In this document: positions 10,950 to 22,942 of the stretch, in pieces
How the letters are laid out: every line of letters starts with the position of its first letter
How positions within the stretch are numbered: the stretch's first letter is position 1
Assembly: GCF_002776525.5 (NCBI RefSeq)
Contig: NC_045439.1
Coordinates: forward strand, 156,227,850-156,291,849
Length of the DNA: 64,000 nucleotides
Source of the DNA: Piliocolobus tephrosceles
Taxonomy: Eukaryota; Chordata; Mammalia; Primates; Cercopithecidae
Direction of reading: 5' to 3'
Notes under the pieces: model-generated
What the model saw: only the letters and a program-made list of their open reading frames with translations
Database searches by the model: none
What the model was told of the DNA's origin: nothing
Made by a program: the position numbers and the translations under genes

Positions 10950-11559
10950 CACATTTTTTGATAGACCATATCCTCCACTAACTTACAGAGAAAGGATTCA
11001 CAGTAGGTGAAATCTGAAGGACCCTACACGTTTCACATGTAAGGAAAGAAATTTTAGGTGGCAGATTATTTTTTCTCAGAACCTTTTAGGCAATGATCTA
11101 ATATGTGCTAATCTCCACGGTGGCTCCTGAGAGGTCTGATTCATCCGCAGATATTGGTGAGGACCAGCTGTTTACCAGGCACTGTTCTAGGCACAGGGGA
11201 TCCAGCGGTTTACAAGAAAGACACGCATAGTGCCTCCCTCATAGAGCTGACATCCTGGGGAGCAGCAGAGGAGGGAGACGCAAAAATAAGAGTGAAACCA
11301 CATGGCATGTTACACAGAATGAAGAAAAACAAGGTGGGAAAGCGTGGGCTCGGGAGCCGGGAAATCCTGGGCTTGTAGGGGTAACAGATCCCCAAAGGAG
11401 GAACAGCCTGGTGGGACGGATGCCGGTTCCCGATGGGAATATACAGGACTCTACAGTGGTGAGAGGGTCTTTGTTTTTATTCACTGGGTGAAGTATGAGA
11501 AACTGATCTGAATCTGCCATCTCCTTTCAGTTCTGAGAATAAATCCTGTATCATTTTGG
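10950..11559. other. Mostly unassigned; one ancient repeat-like patch
   Basis: The patch at about 11170-11270 ('ttaccaggcactgttctagg', then 'ctcatagagctgacatcctg') resembles a common ancient mammalian repeat, but I could not name it. The rest is unassigned. Confidence 0.4.
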
Positions 11560-12300
11560 AAAGACGACTCTACTTCCTGTGGTCTCTCCAAAGCCTATTT
11601 CTATTCTCTGGCTGACCCTTTCATTTACTGTCTTTCCTATTTCCAACTTCCTGGTCTTTTTTTCTTGTTGTTCAGTTTTCTGAGAGATTTCCCCAATTTC
11701 ATCTTTCAAGCCTTTGATGATTTTTAAACTTTATATTTTGAAATTTTTCAAATAGAAAAGTAGAAAAATAAGAATATTCAATCCATCAACTTAGCCTGTC
11801 ACCTTGATTAACAATTTTACTATGTTTGCTTCATCTCTTTTTCTTTGCTTTTCAAGATAAATTACAAACCATGACATTTTAGGTTTTTCAATGTGCGTAC
11901 CTAAAATACAAGGACATTTTTCTATATAACTTATGAGGCCATTAATACATCTAAAATTTACTAATTATGAATAGATCAACTTCGTATGATTTCATGCTCA
12001 ATTTCTATTCAAATTTCCCAGATTGTCCCCAAAATAACTTCTTGCAGTTAACTTGTTCAAACTAGCTTCCAATGCCTAGGAATTTGTTATGTGCCTACAT
12101 GGTGGTAATTCTATTAATTAGCTTTAAATTTTCAGCTTGTTCTTTAACCCACATGTCTCTGGTTTTCAGGGTAGGCAAGGGTTTTAATACAATTATGGTA
12201 TCTTCCCTTCACACATCTCACCTCTCATTCTTTGCTAGTATAATCTAGAATTTTAGATTCAAACTCGTATTGCACTGTTTTCATATTATACTAAGTATCT
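11560..12300. mobile_element. Ancient LINE-like sequence, orientation mixed or unclear
   Basis: 'ctgagagatttccccaattt' recalls minus-strand L1/HAL1. From 11735, 'tttttcaaatagaaaagtag', 'aggacatttttctatataac' and 'caaatttcccagattgtccc' match a widespread old LINE 3' region. Strongly decayed. Confidence 0.45.
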
Positions 12301-12342
12301 TTTTCCCTTTTTAAAAATAAATTTTTCTTTTCTTTTCTTCTT

Positions 12343-12640
12343 CTTTTTTTTTTTTTTTGGAGATGGAGTCTCGCTTTGTTGCCCAGGCTGGAGTGCAGTG
12401 GCACAATCTTGGCTCACTGCAACCTCCACCTCCCGAGTTCAAACAATTCTCATGACTCAGCCACCTGAGTAGCTGGGGTTACAGGTGCCTGCCACCACAC
12501 CCAGCTAAGTTTTGTATTTTTTGTAGACACAGGTTTCACCATGTTGGCCAGGCTGGTCTAGAACTCCTGACCTCAAGTGATCTGCCCACCTTGGCCTTAC
12601 AAAGTGCTGGGATTACAGACATGAGCCACCGTGCCCAGCC
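12343..12640 (-). mobile_element. Alu SINE, full length
   Basis: Reverse-complement Alu from the T run and 'gagatggagtctcgctttgt' to 'gagccaccgtgcccagcc'. It abuts the polypyrimidine microsatellite. Confidence 0.95.
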
Positions 12641-12718
12641 TATTTCTTTCTTTTCTTCCTTCCTTCCTTCCTGCCTTCCTTCCTCCCTCCCTCCCTCCTT
12701 CCCTCCTTCCTTCCCTCC

Positions 12719-12749
<31 letters not shown>

Positions 12750-12750
12750 A
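12641..12750 (+). repeat. Polypyrimidine microsatellite (TTCC/TTCCC/CT/TTTC)
   Basis: About 110 bases, almost wholly C and T, with blocks of TTCC, CCTCC, CT and TTTC. It sits between the 5' end of one minus-strand Alu and the tail of the next Alu-derived piece. The two long Lys/Arg/Glu/Gly open frames here are its translation. Confidence 0.95.
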
Positions 12751-12876
12751 TTTTTAAGATAGGGTCTCACTGTGTTACCCAGGCGGGTCTTGAACACCCT
12801 GACTCAAGCGATCCTCCCGCAACAACCTCAACCTCTGAGTAGCTGGGACTTCAGGCATGAGCCTCCTCGCCTGGCT
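12751..12876 (-). mobile_element. Alu left-monomer (FLAM-like)
   Basis: One monomer only, reading 'agatagggtctcactgtgtt', 'cgggtcttgaac' and 'gagcctcctcgcctggct' at the 5' end. The right arm is absent, so this is a free left monomer or a deleted Alu. Confidence 0.85.
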
Positions 12877-13814
12877 ATATTCTGTGTCTTTCGATGTTTT
12901 TTTTAATTTCCACTTTCAAGTTTTAACTAATTTCAGTGTTCTGCATTAGTTCTGCATAGCCATGATTCCACCAACTCAAGCTGCTGACTTAATAGCTCAA
13001 ATCATTGAATGACATCTTCACAAGACTTTTCTTCCCAGGGGACCTGAGGGCCCCCAACGCCCGATACCTGAGCATATCTTCAGGGCTTCCAGGACCACTG
13101 TGGACTGCTCGACTGCTCAGTTGTCATCATGTCTGAAGAGCAGGTCGCCCTAGTGCAGGTCTGGAGTCGCAGACTTTCCCCTCAACCACTGCAGATGCTG
13201 CGTGCCTCCCTCTGCTTTGTCACAGCAGAGAACTCTTAAGGCCTCTTTGTTTGTATGTTTGCTTTGCTGAAAATAAGGTTCCCTACCTAGATACTTGTGG
13301 AATCCCATTCTTGAATTTGCATTGATAATTTCCTTCCCTTTCTCTCTGAAACTTTTCTGGCATACTTAGTTCATCTTCACAAGACAGTGTTTGGCGTTGC
13401 TTGTTTTTGCACTTTACAGAAATGGTGTCATAGAAAAGTCATAGTGTTTTTCCAGTGTGTCTCACAGGCAGAGAACTAATCGGCTCCTACACCGCAGGTC
13501 TCACTCCCCTGCAGGGGCTGCTCTGGTAGAAGCCAGTGCCCCAGGAGCAGCCCTCAGACAACAGAGACCTGAGGCGACGGGCCTTGGGGAGGCAAGTCTG
13601 AAATGTGCTCAGTAACTGTGCTCCAGTCCCCTCCCGAGCCAACACGATCACCCACTGTAGCCAACTGGATAACACACTTGGACGGGCTATCCTTCCTCCC
13701 TGCCTCCCTCTGCCTACCTGACTGTGCTCTGCGCAAACAGGAGAGCTTCCTGCTAGTCCTGCTCTCAGTCTCGGCTTTCAGGGTCATCCAGGCTAAGAAC
13801 ATTCATGTTCCTAA
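12877..13814. other. Unassigned non-coding stretch
   Basis: Mixed AT-rich and GC-richer sequence with no family recognised. Short open frames at 13487-13848 on both strands overlap each other and have no support. Confidence 0.4.
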
Positions 13815-13907
13815 GATTCCTTTATCATGTTGTCGCACACAGCTATAGTTTATTCACTTTCACCGTGGTATAACACCAGTCCATTTCATTAGACCACAGA
13901 ACTTATT

Positions 13908-14199
13908 TTGTTTGTTTTTGAGACAGAGTCTTGCTCTGTTGCCCAGGCTAGAGTACAGTGGCGCGATCTCAGCTCACTGCAACCTCTACCTTCCGGGTTC
14001 AAGCAATTCTCCCGCCTCAGCCTCCTGAGCAACTGGGATTACAGGCATGCACCACCATGTCCAGCTAATTTTTGTATTTTTAGTAGAGACAGGGTTTCAC
14101 CATGTTGGTCAGGCTGGTCTCGAACTCCTGACCTCGTGATCCACCCACCTTGGCCTCCCAAAGTGCTGGGATTACAGGCATGAGCCACTGCGTCCGGCC
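13908..14199 (-). mobile_element. Alu SINE with target duplication
   Basis: Full-length reverse-complement Alu flanked by agaacttatt at 13898-13907 and 14203-14212. It lies inside the old L1. Confidence 0.96.
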
Positions 14200-15103
14200 T
14201 ATAGAACTTATTAATATCCCATATGCTGATGAACATATGCACCGTTTTCAGTTTCTGCTATCATGTACTATTCACTGATGACTATCCTGGTGCACATGGG
14301 GGCGGTTACTGCAAGGTATATGCTTATGAGAAGAACTGCAGGTCACAGTTTGTGTGCCTGTTCAGCTACAGAAAAGAATTCCAAGTTGCATTCCATTGTA
14401 TTCCAGAGTGGTCCCACCCATTTCCACTCCCACCAGGAATTCTCCTGATCCACATTCTGTCCAAATTGGCATTGTCAAACTTCTTAATTGTGGCCAATCT
14501 AGTAGGTGTACAAAATGATTTCTCTCCACAGTTGAAGTTTACATTTCCATGCTGACTGGGGCATGCGCTGACATGTTTCTTGACCCTACATATGCCCACT
14601 TCCATGAAATGCCTACGTAAGCATTTTGTCCACTTTTCCATCGAGTTTTGTATTTTCATCCTATTGATTTGTGGGAGTTCACTACATGAAATCAGAATCA
14701 GTTATGTGTATTGCAAGCACCTCCTTCCAGTTGTGTTTTTGCTTTCTTCATGATGTCTTTCAATAAAAAGAACGTTTACATGTACTTACTTTTCAAACAT
14801 ATTTTTCAGTTTTGGCGTTTCTCTGTCTTGTTTAAAAAATTCTTTCCAAATCTCTTACATCTTACATTTTATTCTGTAAAGTTCTAATGTTGTGCTTTCA
14901 CAGTTAAGTGTTTAAACCACCTGACACTGATTCTCCTGTAATGGATAGCCAATGATCCCAGAACCATTTATGGTAGGCTCCCTCAATTCTGCTCCTGGCC
15001 TGCCCTGCGTCATTTTATATATGTTTCAGGTTCTCTTATGTTTTGCTGATTGCGTTGTCTTCCTTTGCACCTACACTTACTGTCTATAGCTTAAAAACGA
15101 GTC

Positions 15104-15353
15104 TTCTTTGGGAGGCTGAGGCGGGTGGATCACAAGGTCAGGAGATCTAGACCATCCTGGCTAACACAGTGAAACCCGTCTCTACTAAAAAATACAAAAA
15201 ATTAGCCAGGCATGGTGGCAGGCGCCTGTACTCACGGCAACTTGGGAGGCTGAGGCAGGAGAATGGCATGAACCTGGGAGCTTGCAGTAAACTGAGATCC
15301 CGCCAGTGCACTCCAGCCTGGGTGGCAGAGCGAGACTCCGTCTCAAAAAAAAA
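15104..15353 (+). mobile_element. AluY-like SINE, 5' truncated
   Basis: It starts near 'ctttgggaggctgaggcggg'. Y-type states are 'gaccatcctggctaacac' and 'gagaatggcatgaacctggg'. A target duplication aaaaaYgagtc lies at 15093-15103 and 15354-15364. Inserted in the old L1. Confidence 0.94.
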
Positions 15354-16937
15354 AAAAATGAGTCCTATACGTGGTGGCATAAATTCCCCCCAAATTCTTC
15401 AGGAGTCTCTTGACTTTTCTTGGCCTATTTGGCCTATGCTCTTTCATATAACTTTACAATTAGGTTGTTAAGTCCTACCCTCCTCACAAAAACATTTGTC
15501 AGGATTTTTAATGAAATAAATTGAATCTGATTTGGAAAAAAAATAGTCATCTTTACAGTATTGAGTTAGCCTAGACTAGTTTTTCTCAAAATGGTATATC
15601 CCTCCATTTATTTAGGTTTTATTTAATGTCTTTCAATAAAGTTTTACACTTTTCTGCATATACAATTTACTTATTTTTTGTAAGATATAGTTCTAAGTTC
15701 CTTATTTTTGTGCTACTGTAAATAATGTCCTTAAATAATTTACATTTTCTGTCTGTGGCTGAAGTATAAAGATACAATTGACTTTTGGTATATTAACTTT
15801 CTAGTTAACCACTTTGCCAAACTCATTATTTCTAATTGATGGTAGATGGCTTATTCCTGATTTTAAAGGGAGTACTTTCAATGTTTCCCCATTAAGAATA
15901 CAACAGTTCTGTTAGTTTGTATATGTAGTTTTTCTACAACTTAAGTTCCGTTATGTTTTTCTAGAAATTTCTCTTTTTTATTCTTGCACATTCCCACCAT
16001 ATTTGTCTGTTCTGTTAGAATTTTCAAGGAGCTACCTTTTGGCTTTGTTTATCCTTTTTATTGTAGATTTCTTTATATTCTATTTCATTAATTTCTATTC
16101 TTATCTATTATGTTCTTTAAATTTATTCATTCTTCTTTTTCTAAGTAAATCTGATCACTTCATTTTCAGTTGTCAATCTAAGGCTATTCATTTGCATTAC
16201 AATTTCTTCTTTGACAAATGAGTTATTAAAATGTTTCTTTTTTAATTTCCAAATATGTTAGGGCCATTTATCCTTTTGTTATTTATTTCTAATTTAATTA
16301 AATTGTGATCAGAGAACATGATCTCCTTGATATTCATTCTGTGAAATGTTTTGATATTTACTCTACAGACTAAAAAATTACAAGATCAATTTTTTAAAGA
16401 TAGTCCCTGTTTATGTGAAAACATCTCTAAAAGTTGCAGAATTCTGTATATGTAAATTATACCTGGCTGTGTTCTTTAAATTATTACATAATTTTTAATT
16501 TTCTGTCTGACAGATCAACCATCACTAGGTATTGAAATTTCCCCTTTTCATGACAGATTGATCAATTTCTACCTCCATTTTTATCTATTTTTTCTTTACA
16601 CATTTTGTAGTGGTTTAATCATAAGTATATAAGCATAAAATTGTACCTATTTGGAATATATAATGAGCCTCTCTCTAACAAGGCTTTTAAACTGAAAGTC
16701 TATTTTGTCTGAAATTAAAATGGCTCTGCCAATTTAATTGTTTCAATTCTTTTGGTTGATATCTGCCCACATTATTTTTTATACCCTTTTATTCAATCTC
16801 TCCATTTCTTCATGTTTAAGATTTGCCTCTAAAATCATCTTATAACTGGGTTTTGGTTTTCAAGCTTATCTAACAATTTATGTCTCAACAGGCAGGTTTA
16901 CTCCTCTTACACTTATTGAGAACATTCAGATATCTTG

Positions 16938-17235
16938 TTTTTTTGTTTTTCTTTTGACAGAGTTTCATTCTGTCATGCAGGCTGGAGTGCAATGGCACCA
17001 TCTCGGCTCACTGCAACCTCTGCCTCCTGGGTTCAAGTGATTCTCCTGCCTCAGCTTCCTGAGTAGCTGGGATTACAAGCATGCACCATCACGCCTGGAT
17101 AATTTTTGCATTTTTAGCAGAGACAGGGTTTCACCATGTTGGCCAGGCTGGTCTGGAACTCCTGACCTCAAGCAATCTGCCCACCTCAGCCTCCCAAAGT
17201 GCTGGGACTACAGGCATGAGCCACCGCCCCTGGCT
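16938..17235 (-). mobile_element. Alu SINE, full length
   Basis: Reverse-complement Alu with both arms and a T-rich tail (16938-16951). It is the third insertion in the L1 at 13815-17440. Confidence 0.95.
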
Positions 17236-17440
17236 TTTATTTGCTGTAATATTTTTGTTTTTTACGTCACTTATCTCACTTTTTCCATGTTTGTATCTCC
17301 TTTCTTACCTTGTATTTTTTATTGAAATTATTTTCTAATTTCATTTTTTTCTACCAATTTTGAATTTATATAGTCTATTTCTTTTCTTTTAGTAGTTTCA
17401 GCCTGAAATTTTACCACTCACATGTAATTTACAAGGTCTA

Positions 17441-18900
17441 AAATTAAACTACAAATGAACCATCCCCTCCAGTTTCTAGAAGCCATGTTTTCTCCCACAC
17501 TATGGAGAATGCCAGTTGCCTGAAATTCTCATCGGGATATTCCGCTATATTTTTCGAGTCTTCTAGATACTTTTTCTTTTTCCTGTTCTCCAATATATTC
17601 ATAGGTCACATTGTTTGATATTTTCTCATTACTTATTAATAAGATGAAGAGTGAATCACTCGGTATGAATACCTTGCACTTGGTCCAGCTTTCTGTTAAT
17701 TTGTCTGGTAGTTATATCGCCTTCATTTACGTCCATAACTCCAAGTCTGATTCAATTTCTCAAAAGCATGTATCTGGTGTAGCAGATTATTTTTCAAATA
17801 ATACATCTCTCTTACCCTACTGTGTACTCCTCCAGTTTTGTGTAGTTGATCCAAACAACTACACAAAAATCTGCAATTTCCAAAATACATTGTGACCAGG
17901 GTTCATTCATCACAACCCCTACATACATACGGTATTTTGCTTGTAAACTCTCTTCCCCTCTTCCTACTAAATTTTCTTATAGCTTTGAAATTTGCCTAGA
18001 CTTCCTAAAATGATGATGGCCCAGGGAAACGTTCAATAATCTGGGCAAAAAAAGAAACGTTGATGTGGCTGAAATATATACGTATGTATCTTGCGAATAT
18101 AACTCATGGCTATTTTCCATATAAATCATCTCAAATCAAGATTTGATTTTCTCTAATAGATCTGGTCTGAAAAGTATAGTTATGAACAGGAGTGAAGTCA
18201 TGGGCATTCACTGCTTCTTTAATTGCATTTTCTGGAAAACTCTGCAGTTCTATTTTTAATATTTGATTACACCATCAATAGAGCTATATTCCACAAAAGC
18301 AATTATGTTTTGCTCAGCAAAATATCAGAATGGAATAATATGTTGCATATTAACAGCTGTAAGAATAGAAGCCATTTAGAACGTTTTAGAATAATGACTG
18401 AGGTCACTTGTTCAGAATTTACAGCAAATGTGTTTTAAAGACCCACTCTCATGGAGTCCACTGTGAAGTCCAAGTTATGCACGTCAGAAACTACAAATGC
18501 ACAGGGAGCCCAGAATTTTATCAAAACGTGAACATCAGCGCTACTAAAAACCAAAGCTTTTACCCAGTACCCCCTGCTTACCAGCTCTCCCCATGTGCAA
18601 ACACATTAGCATGTAATGTAATATGCTTTCCTTTTCTTTAAGGGTTTTATCCAGATATCTAGAAAGTAGTAAAGTGGTAGCAGGTAACTAACACAGGAGT
18701 GGCAAACAGGTGGCAACTCCCTTCCTCGACCCAGAGGGCCAATGCTCGTCTATCACCACACCCTCCGCGCCGAGTACAGGAGCCACCTTGGAATCCTTCT
18801 GACAGTATTCCAGACACCATGACTTAGGATTTGTGTTGGCATGCCAGATCCCACCTACCTGAGGCGCTATATAGTAGGCTAGGGCAGCCAGGGGAATGCA
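17441..18900. other. Single-copy-like stretch with possible conserved block
   Basis: No repeat recognised from about 17460. The part 18160-18460 has balanced composition, no homopolymers, TAAT-rich patches and 'gttttgctcagcaaaatat'. It is a candidate regulatory block; see findings. Confidence 0.35.
17836..17868. other. Perfect 13-bp stem-loop
   Basis: Left arm ttttgtgtagttg (17836-17848), 7-base loop atccaaa, right arm caactacacaaaa (17856-17868). The arms are exactly complementary. It lies in sequence with no recognised repeat; no terminator or RNA function is implied by context. Confidence 0.9.
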
Positions 18901-19529
18901 GTTCTATGTCTTAGTCACAATTCCAAAAGGCAGTTCATGGTTGCACAGGTCTTTCGCCTCCAGGTCGGATGGAGAAGTTAGCAGCTCATCAGTGTCCCCA
19001 GTAAGAACAACAGGAAAAGCTCAATAAGATATGGAAATCAACTCCCTGAAATGGCTGAGAGTGACAAAATTCAAACAGGCTTGAGAGAGGAATGAACCTC
19101 CCTCCAAGAAGGGAGCTGAACGCTGAAGCTTCTTTTATCCTAGAGGCATTGGCCAATTCTGGGCACAAGCAGCAGCCTGAGAACTCTGGCTAGGCGCCTG
19201 CTGAGAGCCAGTTCTGGGGGAAACCCCAGCAGAGGTATGGGTGGAGACTTGGGGTCCAGGCACACGGTTGGCTTTTCCCTTGGGATAGCTTTCCAATTCT
19301 GAGGGTAAGAGACTTACATTTTAACAAAAAGCCATGGGAAGGCAGCTTCAAAATAAAAACTGTAATTGGGAAACACAAGAGGAGGGGCTGTGAAGAATCT
19401 AAAAGACTCTCCTTTGAAAACCCTAAAAGACAAGGACAAACAACAGCAAGACCGAAGCTTAGCAGGGCTGCAAACCCGCTCTGAGTCAGCACAGTCCCGC
19501 TTCAGCAAAGGTGATGAACACCAGATAAT
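18901..19529. other. Unassigned stretch upstream of HAL1-like element
   Basis: No clear family. It may contain the 5' untranslated part of the LINE that follows, but I could not align it to a remembered consensus. Confidence 0.35.
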
Positions 19530-21985
19530 GTGGACAATAAAGTGAGCTGGCTGACTTCAAAACAATTATAGTTACTTCACCCAAGAAAACTGAGAGAAAG
19601 ATGAACAAAATAAATGAAAAGAAGAATTTCACCAGATAACTATAATCGGTAAAAATTAATAATCAAAGAGAAAATATAAAACTAAAATATACAACATCTA
19701 AAATTAATAACAGATGGTTTAACAGCAAATTAGATACAGAAGACAGGACTAGTAAACTGGAAGACAGGGCAATTAAAACAAACACCCAAAGTAAAACCTA
19801 AGGAGAAAAAAAAATTTTTAAGAGTATTAGAGAGACATAGGACACAATGAATGGGCCTAGTGTATGTGATTCAAGTCCCATTCAGAGAAAAAGAGAACAG
19901 GGTAGAAGAAATGATAGCCAAGAATTTTCTAAAACAAACAAAATAGCAAACCTCAAATCATTCAGTAAGCGCTGCAAAGCTAAGCTGGCCAATTATACAA
20001 AAGAAAAAGAAACCGAAAGAAAAGGAAAAATCTTAAAAGCAGCGAAGGAGTAGATCTGGGCACACACACATTACCCTCAAAGAAGTAACAAAAAGACTGG
20101 TAGTCATTTTCTTACAGAAATGATGGAAACCACCTTTTAAGTCCTGAAAGGAAGTAACTGCCAACATAGAATTCTATCACCAAGAAAATATCCTTCAAAA
20201 AAGGGAGCTAAAATAAAAATGTTTCTGAGACAATCACAGCAGAATTTGTCACCAGCAGACTTACACTAAAGAAAAGAAAAATGACCCAGAGAAATACCCA
20301 AATAAGGACGAAGACATGAAGACTGATGAAAGGGATGAATGAATATGAACTGTGACCAAACTCTGGAAGTTATGAAAAGGATAGACAGGCGGTACTGATT
20401 TAGCCAAATTAAGAAAGATGGATCCTAGAGCAGCAACAGCAGCAGCAGAGCAAAGAGAACAGCCCAGACTGTAACTCAGAACCCTCAGAAGACTCAGGCA
20501 CGCGTCTCAGTCGGCACCTCTGGAAGTGGGGCTGATTTGGCGTAGAAGGCTTGAGGGATTTGGGGGCCAATCAAGGAAGTAGATACGGTGAAAGGAAGCA
20601 GTAAAACATGCAAGCTTAAACAAGGTTATGTGGGAGGGGAAGTCCCTCACAGTATGACACATCCACGGGCTTCAAGCAAGGGGTCTATCCAGAAGGGGAA
20701 GAGGACAAGGGAACTCCTGGGGAAAGGGGGTCAGAGAGGAGGTTGCCATAGCCAGGTGACAGCCTGTAGCAGCACAGCAGGGGGTCCCAGGGTCAGAGAG
20801 CTTTGAGGGTAGCAGTGGCTTGGAGCTTTACAACCACGAGGCTCTATCTTACCAGAGGCCAGCAGGTGCCAGAAGAGGTCTCACCGGATATGCAAAGCAG
20901 GCAGGCTCTTAATGGCTAAACATCTGCTAATCCAGGCTGTTTGAAAAAAATAATTAGATGCGGAAAACTTTGAGTTTGGTGCCAGTGGGCTTCTGAGCTA
21001 ATAGATCTCAGTCTGTTTTGAAGAAATAAACAATCTAGGGGCCAGTATACAGAGGCCACCTTTGGCCTCTATATGACACTTGGGAAGGAGGGCTAAGATA
21101 AGGAATGGAAACTTGGACAGCTACCTGAAAACAGTTAGATTCCCCCTCCCTGCACCCTAGCAGAATTCTGAAGGACTGTTCCCCTAAAAATATCAAAGCA
21201 AGTCTGTGCTGTGGACTGACCAGCCCCAGACCACAGTGCAGCAACACGAGACAACAGAAGGCAGCCTGAGGGTGGTCCCAGCATGCCCTCTGCCCCTGCA
21301 GCATCTTTTTAGGTGAAACTAATGCAGAATGTACTCCACAAAACAAGGCAGCAAAGTCAGAATGAGGAAGACCTAAGATCCAGAAAACGACCCAGTGGAA
21401 TTCCAGAGATGATAGCAAGAGGGAACCTGGGCTGACAGCTGTGTACAGGCCTAGAAAGCCACCACCAACCCAAGAGAAGAAAATGAGTCCTGGAGAAGAA
21501 AATGGGAACAGAAAGATAACCTACTAGAGCTGAGCTGAGTCAGTACTCCTGAGAGGCTATTGCAAAAGGAGCTATTGATGAAGGTGAGGCAAGTACTGAC
21601 TTCAAGAGTGAGTTAGTGAAAGTGAACATACCACCCTATACAGCTCTGCAGTGAATAATATCTGCATAGGTATAACTCCAAATACTGACTAAACTAACCC
21701 ACTCTGGAGGGTGAGGAAGGGGAACCAGAGAGAATGGAAAGCTAAATCCTCATTGCCATCATCAGAAGCCTACAATGGTATCTAAAACGGATGAATCAAA
21801 GAGAGCAGAATTTGTATCTTATTTAGAAATGTGGAGATGTAGTAAGTCCCAGGGAAAAATGTTGAATTAAAAGTAGCTGCCTCTGTACAAGTTACAGCAG
21901 GGAACTCCTGGGTTTTCCTATTTGCTATTTGACTTTTTAAACTACGTTTTCATTTTATTAGATGACATAAAAATTAACCTTAAAA
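19530..21985 (+). mobile_element. HAL1-like (half-L1) LINE relic
   Basis: The ORF1 3' region is recognisable: 'aaaggaaaaatcttaaaagc' (exposed-strand RNA-binding protein end), 'aatgatggaaaccacctttt', 'catagaattctatcaccaag', 'gagaatttgtcaccagcag'-like sequence at about 20240. The 3' end reads 'aaaagtagctgcctctgtac' and 'gactttttaaactacgtttt'. There is no ORF2 between, and the total of about 2.46 kb fits a HAL1. The ORF1 frame is broken; only a 68-codon piece survives at 19847-20053. Confidence 0.55.
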
Positions 21986-22342
21986 ACAGATAGACATGAA
22001 TATTTTTCCTTGTACTAACATAAAACTTAAAATGCCCAAACTACGTAACACCAGCATCTATAAAACCTACGGGAAAACAGCTGATGATTTCACATTTAAC
22101 TTTTTTTAATATAAAGAGCACTTACTCTCCTAAATTAAGCCAAAACTCTCAAATCTCTCGATTTTTCATGGTGCCATGGGAAAAAGCAAATCTGATGTTT
22201 CTATCCTCAAAACACCAAAAGTATTAAGATCAGCTAATTTCTTCAATTATGACTTCATGAGTAACGGAGTCTAAGTCCTGGACATCAGCCAACATCCTGC
22301 CAGATGCTAAAGACAGCATGGTGGAGGCCTGGAAGAGAACTC
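21986..22342. other. Unassigned stretch
   Basis: AT-rich then mixed sequence without recognised repeats. Nothing gene-like. Confidence 0.4.
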
Positions 22343-22356
22343 AGAATGAGGACGTG

Positions 22357-22669
22357 GGGCCGGCAGAGTGGCTCACACCTGTAATCCCAGCACTTTGGGA
22401 GGCCAAGGCCAGTGGATCACCTGAGGTCAGGAGTTCGAGAGCAGCCTGGCCAACATGGTGGAACCCTGTCTCTGCTAAAAATACAAAAAACTTAGCCATG
22501 TATGGTAGTGGGCACTTGTAATCCCAGCTACTCTGGAGGCTGAGGCAGGAAAATTGCTTGAACCCAGGAAGCAGAGGTTGCAGTGAGCCGAGGTCGCGCC
22601 ACTGCACTCCAGCCTGGGCAACAAGAGCGAAACTCCGTGTCAAAAAAAAAAGAAAGAAAGAAAAAAAAA
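22357..22669 (+). mobile_element. Alu SINE with target duplication
   Basis: Full-length Alu with an AAAG-type tail. Flanked by agaatgagga at 22343-22352 and 22670-22679. Confidence 0.96.
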
Positions 22670-22879
22670 AGAATGAGGATATGGCCGCTGACTGGTGCTG
22701 AGCAAGTTACCTCTCACCCAGGATGGGGATCCCCCTGCTCTCCTGCCTCTTCGAGGGCTTAGCAACACTGCAACAGTAGACTTTGAACTATAGAGCAGAA
22801 AGAAAGGTTAAATTCTTGGACTTGAATAAAGAGAATGGCAGGATAAACTCTGCGAGTTTGTAGGGGGAAAGTCAGCAAG

Positions 22880-22928
22880 TTTTTTTTTTTTTTTTTATTA
22901 TACTTTAAGTTCTAGGGTACATGTGCAC
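22880..22928 (-). mobile_element. Extremely 5'-truncated L1 (about 32 bp body)
   Basis: A T run (22880-22896, reverse-complement tail) is followed by only the last part of the L1 3' UTR, 'attatactttaagttctagg' through 'gtacatgtgcac'. Flanked by aagtcagcaagttt at 22867-22880 region and 22929-22942. A complete retrotransposition event less than 50 bp long. Confidence 0.85.
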
Positions 22929-22942
22929 AAGTCAGCAAGTTT

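Larger units (their letters stand above)
13815..17440 (-). mobile_element. Long decayed L1 (ORF2 to 3' end), pierced by three Alus
   Basis: L1 runs in reverse complement in pieces 13815-13897, 14213-15092, 15365-16937 and 17236-17440. Landmarks in order: 'tccagagtggtcccacccat', 'cattctgtccaaattggcat', 'tccagttgtgtttttgcttt', 'gatagccaatgatcccagaa', 'taccttttggctttgtttat', 'aattgtgatcagagaacatg' and 'tattttgtctgaaatt'. These are diagnostic of reverse-complement L1 ORF2. Every frame is broken; it is not mobile. Confidence 0.85.

Noticed and set aside
12536..12842. Frames rich in Lys/Glu/Arg/Gly (minus) or Ser/Phe/Leu/Pro (plus)
   Set aside because: Translations of the polypyrimidine microsatellite at 12641-12750 and flanking Alu sequence.
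20431..20451. CAG-type run, possible triplet repeat
   Set aside because: Only a few imperfect AGC units inside a LINE relic; no expansion.
21052..21069. Short inverted repeat gaggcca/tggcctc
   Set aside because: Seven-base arms are common by chance.
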